A stretch of 64,000 nucleotides of DNA from contig JAFKAC010000008.1 in NCBI GenBank assembly GCA_025766275.1, positions 620,001 to 684,000 of the forward strand, written 5' to 3'. Numbering within the stretch: position 1 is the first letter of the stretch; each line of letters starts with the position of its first letter. Under the pieces are notes generated by a model. That model had not been told where the DNA came from and searched no databases. It worked only from the letters and a program-made list of their open reading frames with translations. A program made the translations under genes and the position numbers. The stretch comes from Lactarius indigo. Lineage: Eukaryota; Basidiomycota; Agaricomycetes; Russulales; Russulaceae. Shown piece by piece: positions 56,061-64,000 of this stretch.

Positions 56061-56822
56061 CTAGAGATAAAATTCGGGTTTGCGGGAATTGATCCCATAC
56101 TCCGAGAGTGCGGCACTCAAGTCCTCCATCGTGAGGGTTGTTCGGGTTTTGTCCTATGGGCACGATAGAGGAATCAATAATCGGACCGTGTGTGTGTTCA
56201 AAGCACAGGGAAGGTGACGCGGCGCAAGCCAGGGGCATGATACTAGGGAACATTGAACACCCACCCTCGAGGTCCCAGGACCCTGATTAGCGCGGGCACG
56301 CCCACCAGTAGCGTTAGTCCTAATCCGAGCATGCTGATATGCATCTGCAGCGATGTCGGAGACGAATTTCTGCGCCGCTAATGCGAGAAGACGCTTTCTG
56401 CAAGTTTGTGCCAACAATCGGGTCATGTTTGTGCAAGTGAGAGAGTTGGTGTGAAACTCACAGGCGAGCATCCTGACAATCGAAACCGACACGTTGGAGG
56501 TAATAATCCGTGACTTCGTCCGGGATCTTTACTCATAAGTCGGTAAGAGCACTTCATACCCTCCAAAATAGCCACATACCAACGGTTCGTAGTCATCGAG
56601 CATGAGCAGAAAGTCAACCAAAGACCTATCTTTGCGCGTCTCTGCGGTGGGAAGGCGGGTTTGGGGCTGTGTCCTGGCCTCGCTCGAGGTCGACGCCTGG
56701 GGCAAAAGCTGTGGTTGCTGGCCTGCGGCAAGTGGGTAGGCGACGAATTGCGGAGTCGCTGCTGACGACTGTCCCTGCTGGGAGGATGTGGGCTGAGGAG
56801 TACCAGACGTTGGAGTGGACAT
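56061..56822 (-). CDS. TAF10: TFIID/SAGA subunit TAF10
   Basis: Four minus-strand exons (56822-56580, 56526-56462, 56397-56265, 56153-56061) give 177 residues. Disordered Gln/Ser/Pro N-terminus, then the histone fold: RSLVDFLLMLDDYEPL / IPDEVTDYYLQRVGFDCQDA / KRLLALAAQKFVSDIAADAY, QHARIRTNATGG, and the end TLTMEDLSAALSEYGIN followed by SRKPEFYL. TAF10 is shared by TFIID and SAGA and pairs with TAF3, TAF8 or SPT7. Each of these segments is highly conserved, and every splice junction keeps the frame. Confidence 0.95.
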
Positions 56823-57276
56823 GATGCAACTAGCGTATTGTGCTCAAGTTGGTACGCGGAATGGTCGTGGTGAGAAGCAAGCACGTGATCTTGGGATGGT
56901 TTGGTTCAGTTTTCAATGTTCTTGTTCTTGTTTTGTGGCCACGATGTCGATGGTAAGTCTTGTTCATAACTGTCCATAGTTTCTAAGGATGTTTGAGGCA
57001 TTTGGCTTTAGTGGGAAAACTGTCCACACTGCAGAAACCTATCTCAGCTACCTTCGAGCAAGCCACTTTGGTGGTTGAGCTCGCTTTATCTGATTCTTTC
57101 TTTTCAACTTCTCTTCCGTCAATCCATCTTCATTTACTGATCTACCTTCTCACTCAGACATCATTTCGAAACTGTGTATGTGGAAGGGTGTGTGTGTGTG
57201 GGAATCGCCTCAATTAGCCATGGTTGCTTGTAATTTTACGTAAACTGTCCCTCACTGTAGCACAACCAAACTTCCA
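56823..57276. other. divergent promoter region between TAF10 and F-box gene
   Basis: About 450 bp with no coding feature. A TGTGTGTG run lies near 57188-57198. Confidence 0.45.
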
Positions 57277-59047
57277 ATGCCCCAGTTGGGTTACGAATCC
57301 ACCACCCAACGTGTCCTAGCCATCCCTGAACTTCTGCAAATCATATTCAGCTTTGGGACTCGTGTATCGAATGCGTCAAATGCTCTCGTGTGCCGCAGCT
57401 GGCGCGAAGTTGCCCTAGACTATGTCTGGGCTGAAGTGGATGATTTGTACTACTTGTTACAAATTCTCGCTCCTCTACACCCTCGGCGAGGTGGGACAGA
57501 GTTCTATGTGAGTCAGTCGGTGCAACCCTAGACGACAGCCCTGAAAAAAAACTTTCTAGACATTTCGACGCACCCCGACCCCAGAAGATTGGGCGCGCTT
57601 TGCTCCCTATGCTCGCCGCGTGCGCACCCTCAAATTTGGCACAGACCGGTTGGCGTCAGGCAGAGCTGTCTGCCTCGGAGATAGTGTCTTCCACGACCTC
57701 GCGCGATCCCGCACCACCCTTGAGGTATTCCCAAATCTAAAGCGTCTCTGGTGGGAAACCGAATATAGAGCTTTAAGGTCGCAGCACGCGGTCCTCTTCA
57801 TGCACGACAAAGTAAAGGAATTCGCATTCAGCCTCAACACGGAAGACCCAATGTCATTGGCTACGGATGTCGTCGGGCGCATGCCATCACTCCTCTCTCT
57901 CAAATGCTTCGTCGATTATTACGGAACAGACCACGACCCAATACTCAAGTACCTGCTATCTCATTTACACGAATTACAGGAGATAACTTTACCAAAGCAA
58001 TCTCTTGGTGGTCAGGTTCTGAAGAGCTTGTCATTGCTACCCGAACTCAGGGTCGTGCAATTCGATAACTTGGGTGGTATAGGATGCAACCCTGCACCGG
58101 TGATAGCAGACACACTAGAGGAAGGCGCCTTCCCAAAGTTGGATGACCTTTGTCTTGATTCTACATTGGAAGATATGCGCCATTACCTTACTGAAGGCGC
58201 ATTGCTCCCGCGGATCAGAAGCCTTTCAGTGGAGAGCGTAAACCCGGAGGGCTCCATTGCTGTGCAAGAGTTCCTTGCCGATGTGACCCGATGCTATCCT
58301 TCTTTGGAGACGATCGCGATCGACGTAATCGTTGGTGTCGAAGAGCAGGGCGCTTGCGAACCGCTGATGCCGGCACACCTTCATCCAATCCTTTCACTCA
58401 AGCAACTTATTCGTCTCGAGTTGCGTCACAACTTACCCCTCCAGATCTCCGAGACCGATTTGGCGGAGTTTGGTGCGGCGCTCCCAACCATTGAATTCCT
58501 CGTCCTGAACCCAGAACCATTACTGCTCTCGAAGCCTCATCTTACAATTCACTCGCTGCCGTTGATCGGTCAGAACTTTCCTAATCTATTTCATCTTGAG
58601 ATTTACTTGGACGCCGAAGATGTCGAGACGCAGCCGCCGCCGCCGCCACCCACGAATATGCGGGTATTCCCCCATCTGCGGGTACTCAATGTAGGGATGT
58701 CCCCCCTTGGACCCGACCAGGTACCAGTTGCCTTGTTCTTGTCCTATCTTCTCTCGGACAATGAGAGGGTGGATATTCGGTCGGGAAGCTCGTGGGACCC
58801 AGAGCTATTTGAAAGTTCGGCCGAGTACGGAACGAAGTTCCAGGAACGTTGTCAAAGATGGGAAGAGGTCGCAAAGACCTTACCACTTCTTTTACAGCTG
58901 CGCAAAGAGGAGAAGGCACAACGGAGGGACATAGAGAAGGAGGTCGAGGATTTGCGGATGCGGAACGAGATACTGATGGGGAATATGTGCATGAAGGACG
59001 CCAAACCTGCGCCACTCACGTATGACAAAGGGTGCACCGTTTGCTGA
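57277..59047 (+). CDS. F-box/LRR protein with C-terminal CaaX-like motif
   Basis: Two exons (57277-57507, 57560-59047; phase 0) give 572 residues. The F-box is at residues about 14-55: VLAIPELLQIIFSFG...ASNALVCRSWREVALDYVW. Then leucine-rich units through the middle (LHELQEITLPKQSL, LLPELRVVQFDNL, FPKLDDLCLDSTL, LKQLIRLELRHNL, FPHLRVLNVGMSPL), a proline run (QPPPPPPPTNM) near 58635 and a C-terminal coiled coil (REKVEDLRMRNEIL-like). It ends KGCTVC, a possible prenylation box. F-box proteins recruit substrates to SCF ubiquitin ligases. This type is expanded in Agaricomycetes; the target is unknown. Confidence 0.88.
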
Positions 59048-59684
59048 TCTATTGCCGTACATTTTTCTATGTGCTCGACGGATTTATCGTTACCTATTTG
59101 ATTGTTTATATGTGGCGACTGTAATTTCACGTTTCTCGAACCTCTACGGAGCGTGGCATGACTCGGATTGGTCTCGTGCCCGTTCGACCCACAGGAATGA
59201 CGCTAAGGCACACCAATACTGGCCGATATCATGCGGACGTCAGGGCCGGGCGCTGGGCGCTGAGCCTGAGGCTAAGGCCCCAGGCGATGGTGACCAAAAC
59301 TTACTACGGTAGCATTCGAATGCTGCCGTGAAGGAAAGTAGAAGATATGGAAAGATCTGATTGCGACGCACTAATAAACTCAAAAAACTTTTGCAAGTTG
59401 TTGCGCCACCTGGTATACTCTAACTACCAGCGGAGACGGAGACTGTGCGCACCTTGACAGCAGCCGGCATAGATATTTGGACCTCGGAACTGCAGTGGAT
59501 TTCATTTTTTCCTTGGAAACAATCCCCCCACAACTTACCGTCAACACCCAAGCTCTTTATTTCCTTGTCAACACTACTCTACCTCCAATACTAAGTTCTC
59601 ATCAACTGTCCTTCACTCCATCTAAGCGCCCAAGCGCCCTCAACCTCCTCGTTCGGTCGCAGTCCCAAGAGTCACATCCGGAGT
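59048..59684. other. intergenic
   Basis: About 640 bp. Contains a near-palindrome (59306-59329) and a CAGGGCCGGGCGCTGGGCGC-like GC-rich stretch near 59240. No gene seen. Confidence 0.45.
59306..59329. repeat. 24-bp near-perfect palindrome
   Basis: ACGGTAGCATTC followed by GAATGCTGCCGT. Eleven of twelve positions pair, with the odd pair being T-G (a wobble in RNA). It lies 259 bp after the F-box gene. Confidence 0.7.
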
Positions 59685-62600
59685 ATGAGTGCTCCTTTGC
59701 CGTCAACGACTTCTACTCCTGCAGATTCTCGCAAGGGGAAGCCTGGCCTGTCGTGTGCAGAATGTAGAAGGTTCGTGTTTATATCTAGTCCTGGATATTG
59801 GCATGGGCTCATTATAGATATCGCAAACAACTCATTGTGGATCTCCAGATCAAAGCTCAAGTGCGACAGGTGTGTGTCCTTAGGTGGTTTCAAATGTTGA
59901 TCTCATCTCAACCCCGATAAAGAACCTTCCCTTGTCAGTCGTGCATCAGAAGAGGCTGCGCCGCCATCTGTCCAGATGGTCAGTCTTTATCCTTTTCTGA
60001 GACCGGCTATCCTAACTTCCCCGTGAAGGAACTCTGGCCGCCACGAAGGGAAACAAGTGAGGCTTACGCACAGCCCTTGCGTTTTGACATTCTTATCTCA
60101 TTGCCCATCATCGTATAGAGTTTTAATGGCCCATGCCCAGAGGCTCACCGAACAAGTCAAAACCATGTCTGCCAGGATAAAGCAGCTTGAGACTGCACTT
60201 GCTCATGCCCAGAATGGGTCTCTACCTCTTCCCACTTTTGGGGATGACACTCTTTCACAGGACTCGTTACAAGATAGTGAATCGAACAAAGTGAAGTACG
60301 AAGGTGACGTGGAGAGCGTGTCTAAGAGTTTGGGCTCTCTGGCCATCGACTGCGAAGGGAAGGCCCAATATTATGGTGAGACAGCGGGCGCAGAGGTGCT
60401 ATCTCTTTCTCTTCGTGTGCTTACATACCACTGATACTTTGCTGGCGGTGGTCATAGTTTCTACAAAATCTCATGCCAGTAATTTTACTTCTCTCTTGAT
60501 AGTAACACCGGAACACTCCTGACGGTCGTTGATATAGGAGGTGGAAATAAACGATTCAAGCACCATTCATGGACCGGATTACTTGGGATTACCTTATGGG
60601 ATCCTGGAGCTTGTTCACGCCTTTCCACTTGGGTTCCGCGATCGTGCGCACATGATAGCAGACTTCGTAGAGTACATCCCGTTTCGTGAGCGAGCAAATG
60701 AACTAGCCGACCTGTACTATTGCAATGCGGCCTGGTTGTGAGTCTTTGATTCGAGTCAGCGCCGGCACTTTTGATGACGGGTGGTTATAGATTTGACCCT
60801 GTGCCACGTGGTGACTTTGAGCACGCTATCTTGGAACCACTCTACTCTTCTACTAATGGCGTGATTTCTTTGCTCAACTTCGAGCCTCATCGACTCTCCG
60901 TCTTCTTCATGATTCTCAGCATTGGCGCCCTCTTTGACTCTCACCCAAACGCAAGAACGATCGCGGAGCAGTATCATGCCTTTGCATGTGCAACCTTCTC
61001 TTTGGAGTCTATCGTCAACGGGGCGACATGTGCCTCTGCTCAAGCCATACTCATGATGTCTCACTTCCTCTTTTTGACGGATCGTTCAGGCAATGAGCGT
61101 AGGTGGCTCCTCAATGGGCTCTGTACCAAAGTCGTTCACATGGTAGGCCGCCGGGTCTCACCTTACCTTCTGGTCGAATCTGACGAAACTCCCCGTTTCA
61201 TCAGATAGGGTTGCGTAAGAGTCTTTATAATCATAATGCTACTTCTCTGAACCCTCCTCTTAACTTCGTTTAGAGCGTGATAGCGCGGGCTGGAATCTCA
61301 GTGAGGAGGAAGTTCAGCGACGTCGATCTATCTTTTGGGAGTTCTTCACCTGGGAGTGCTGGTCTGTAAGTACTAGTTAATGCCTCGAGGCGCTTTGAGT
61401 AAAAGTTGTGATTATAGTGTGTTTTGCACGGCCGTCCCCCTACCATGAATCTCGCACACTCGGACTGTCGCTTCCCACGGGATCTCGACCCATTCCTGTT
61501 GCCATCTGGTAATCTGGGACTCGGCTGTGAGTGACCGTCTTTGGGTGCTAAATCTTCTTTTGACGTGACTTTGGTTCCTCACCAGTTCATGCATGGAAGT
61601 TCCGGTACTCCGCCGTTTGCCTTTCTATATCAGTACAGCGCGCATTTTCCGTGCACAGGGCGAGCTATTCGTCATTATTGGAACTGGACAAGCGTATCCG
61701 GTCATTTCCATTGCCCGCGCATCTCCTTTCTCCCGTGCACGAGACGGGAGGGCGAGATTGGGACGCCGATCCTTCCTGCGCTATGCAGCAGTTCTTCCCC
61801 GTATGTGAGCGCGAATCTAGTGAGTATACATTGCCATCCGACGGTAATTGAGCATTGACTAACGAGAATGTGCAGACCTCATATACATCCATAGATGCTG
61901 GTTTGCAGAGGCATTACGCGACTCTCCGGACCCCTTCCAACACGAATATGGCCAATCGGTGGCTGCGGTTTATCGCAGTGCCAACATTTTGATCAACGGA
62001 TTAAAGAGCCTCACAAGTGCGCACCCTAGGGTAGCCGGTCGCGTCTGGTTCTTCTGGTCTAGTTTCTATACGTCATCGGTACGCGTACACGATATGACGG
62101 GCCTGTCTCCCTACTCACCGGATGTTCAGATTTTGCTGGGGGCGATCGTGATCAAGAGTCCTGGCTGCAAGCTTGCTCGCAACGCCTTGACGCTGCTCGA
62201 TCAATCTGTGGCCGTCTACGAAGAAGGGTCTGGGCCATGTCGCCCAGCCGCAACTGTGGTACGAGGCGGCTCATCACTTCTTACCTCCACTACCCCTCTA
62301 ACGGGTCATCATCTCTAGCCAATGTTAGAAAAACTTCGGAGTCGCGCCCATCATACATACACTGCTTATTGTGCCACTGTAAACGGACATCCTGGAACCC
62401 ACCTTCCACTCAACCTACCCGACGACATCCACGACCTCTCCGCATTTGGCGGTACAAAGGGTGCCGTCATCAACAAATCACCTTCGAATAGCCCGCATGG
62501 AAGCAATGCCCCTTCCCCTGACTCGACCCTTTCGGGGGATATTGCAGCGAATTCGACACACTCGCAGCACTCTTCACATTCCCCTCATTCACTCTCACGA

Positions 62601-63116
62601 CATTCCCCTCTTGCATATTCGAGCGACGGTTCCTCTCCTCCTCACCAACCAGATACCCAGGCCATAGCGCAGATCCCGTATGGGTCTCTCCCATCTACGG
62701 GTTCTCTACTAGAGGAGGTTCGGCAGTCGCAATTTGGACTGTCGTATTCCGCCGCGCAGGACGTAACCCCCACTCAAAGTGTGCCGGATTTCCGTCCGCC
62801 ATCGCTGTTCGTACCACAGGAGCAGACCCTGCTTCCTATAGAGAACGGATTCGTGACGCCTACAGAGGGTGCACAGTTTCCTCCTTCACAAAATGGCGGG
62901 CACCAGCAGGCTTCACTCGTGCCCCTAGATTTCGATTTTGAGGAGTTGGGGTTGCCCCAGATCTCCCAACAGCCGATGCAGTACAGTCAATTTCCACAGT
63001 TGCAACAATTTCAGGACATCATCATGGATGAGGGTATGAGTACTCGGGCTCCTCAAATTCCTCAAGACGACGTGTGGTGGAAGTTTGTCGACGATTTGGG
63101 AATCCAGAGGATATAG
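59685..63116 (+). CDS. Zn2Cys6 fungal transcription factor (fungal_trans type)
   Basis: Many short exons. The first five (59685-59770, 59849-59869, 59933-59978, 60029-60056, then from 60119) assemble the zinc cluster LSCAECRRSKLKCDR / TFPCQSCIRRGCAAICPDG, followed by a coiled coil AQRLTEQVKTMSARIKQLE. The fungal-specific regulatory domain follows: GLPYGILELVHAFPLGFRD, ANELADLYYCNAAWLFDP, LLNFEPHRLSVFFMILSIGA, RRSIFWEFFTWECW. The last exons give LRSRAHHTYTAYCATVNG and a Ser/His/Pro/Gln-rich tail (HSQHSSHSPHSLSRHSP) with the acidic-hydrophobic end DDVWWKFVDDLGIQRI, a plausible activation region. Binding sites of such factors are usually CGG-based; the targets are unknown. The exact limits of the middle exons are approximate. 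Confidence 0.88.
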
Positions 63117-63302
63117 GATTGTGTCACATGTGCGCCTTCGTTTGATTTTATTTTATGTGTTGATTTCTTGCAGCTTTGAGTACAGATCTATCACATTTCA
63201 TGTATTTCTGTCGTTTATCCTCCTTTACTTACGTTACAATAATGTGTACTTTAATGTATCCCACAACGGCCAAATTGCGGCACGTTTACACCTTTCTGTA
63301 TT

Positions 63303-64000
63303 CTATGTCGTGTCCATCGGAATTAAGCCTTCGATTTCAACCTTTGCGATGGCTGCCTCGTCTGCCTGAGTCATAGCTTCGAGGAGAGAATCGATATCGG
63401 GAGTGGCAACAAAGCGTCTGCCAACCTCGCCGAGCACGCGCAAATTTTTGGTCGCACGATCGACGTGAACGGCTTGTTGCAAGAATGACGACTGCGTCGC
63501 TGCGGTAACCTATGCAACTCCCGTCAATCCGTGTCTCTCCTGAAAAAGGAAGAGCTCACATCCAGGAGAATACCATTCGCGAGTCGCATCTTGACCGCGC
63601 CGCTCTTATAAATCTCAAGCTGCCCAACCACGCCGTCGACATGTGGTGGTGGTTGGTCCTTATCCACGTCTTCGGGTACAGAAGCAGGTGGCTTCGTATC
63701 GGCTGAGAACGAGACACGTTTAACCTGGTGCTCAGAGACGGGGCTTTGTTCACTGAGATCAGAAGGCTCGGACAACTTGGAGACGAAAGTAGGAAAGGGC
63801 GAAGGAAACTGGAAGAAATAGAGCCGTTCTTGTCGCAAGCTCTGATCCTGCTCATGGTAAGATTAATTAGTTTCCACGGGAGAGCGCAAAAACGTGCAGT
63901 TGGCTTACTTCACTGTCTCGTGCGAAATCGCCAATGATGTCTTCCATCACTTCTTCCTCTTCGCTATCACTGAGGTCTAGGGCATTGGCGAGATTGATGT
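63303..64000 (-). CDS. RPC53: RNA polymerase III subunit RPC4 (Rpc53), 3' part
   Basis: Minus strand, cut by the window end. Exons: from 64000 to 63909, 63847-63560 and 63509-63303 (stop). C-terminal RPC4 domain: RLYFFQFPSPFPTF, then GQLEIYKSGAVKMRLANGI joined across an intron to TAATQSSFLQQAVHVD and NLRVLGEVGRRFVATPDIDS. Rpc53 with Rpc37 forms the TFIIF-like module used for termination and reinitiation. The acidic DLSDSEEEEVMEDI before it is also typical. Introns are in frame. Confidence 0.92.

Noticed and set aside
56078..56130. tRNA-like stretch (GGGAATTGATCCC...)
   Set aside because: It is within the last exon and intron of TAF10 and does not form a cloverleaf with a T-arm GTTCRA box.
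1..64000. CRISPR arrays, bacterial operons, rRNA genes
   Set aside because: No regularly spaced repeats, ribosome-binding sites or rRNA signatures; the gene content is nuclear fungal.

Overview
The window looks like nuclear DNA of a basidiomycete fungus, most likely an Agaricomycete. The coding parts are cut by many short GT-AG introns (mostly 45-75 nt). The MAPK adaptor has the SAM-RA-SH3-SH3 layout typical of basidiomycete Ste50/Ubc2. There is a Zn2Cys6 regulator with the CQSC...RRGC spacing common in this group, and an LTR chromovirus. I cannot name the species. Gene models were spliced by hand, and most of them close in frame with family-consistent junctions.

Left part (1-24 kb): 3' end of VMS1/ANKZF1; a decayed PD-(D/E)xK-like repeat-family gene; an intact 25-exon DNA polymerase delta catalytic subunit; a minus-strand member of an unnamed gene family (copy A); condensin subunit 2 (Barren/BRN1); a small two-exon gene; a 3.4-kb gene-poor stretch; the longest member of the unnamed family (copy D); LEO1 of the Paf1 complex; an ataxin-10/Ctr86 protein; and a Vma12-like V-ATPase assembly factor. 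The ACGCGT boxes just upstream of POL3 and the condensin gene suit G1/S-regulated genes.

Middle (24-44 kb): a CoA-diphosphatase-type Nudix hydrolase; a BRAP2/Etp1-type RING-UBP protein and a large disordered proline-rich protein, both broken by clustered one-base frameshifts; an intact STE50/UBC2 adaptor; then a gene-poor, repeat-bearing region that holds two tandem members of the unnamed family (copies B and C) and relics of ubiquitin and of the nuclease-like family.

Right part (44-64 kb): a makorin-type E3 ligase; HFI1/ADA1 of SAGA; a Gfo/Idh/MocA dehydrogenase split by a young 6.29-kb LTR retrotransposon; TAF10; an F-box/LRR protein with a CaaX-like end; a Zn2Cys6 regulator; and the 3' end of RPC53 (Pol III).

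The most novel item is the unnamed family. Four genes in 64 kb share a VPQ...PIFF core, a W-(P/Y)-G-Y exon (123 nt in three of the four copies) and a C-terminal VSxGS exon, with phase-0 introns at the same places. The second main story is the retrotransposon. It has a perfect 5-bp target duplication, 375-bp LTRs differing only by three CpG transitions, a self-complementary (Tf1-like) primer site, a deleted reverse-transcriptase core and an extra zinc-knuckle ORF.
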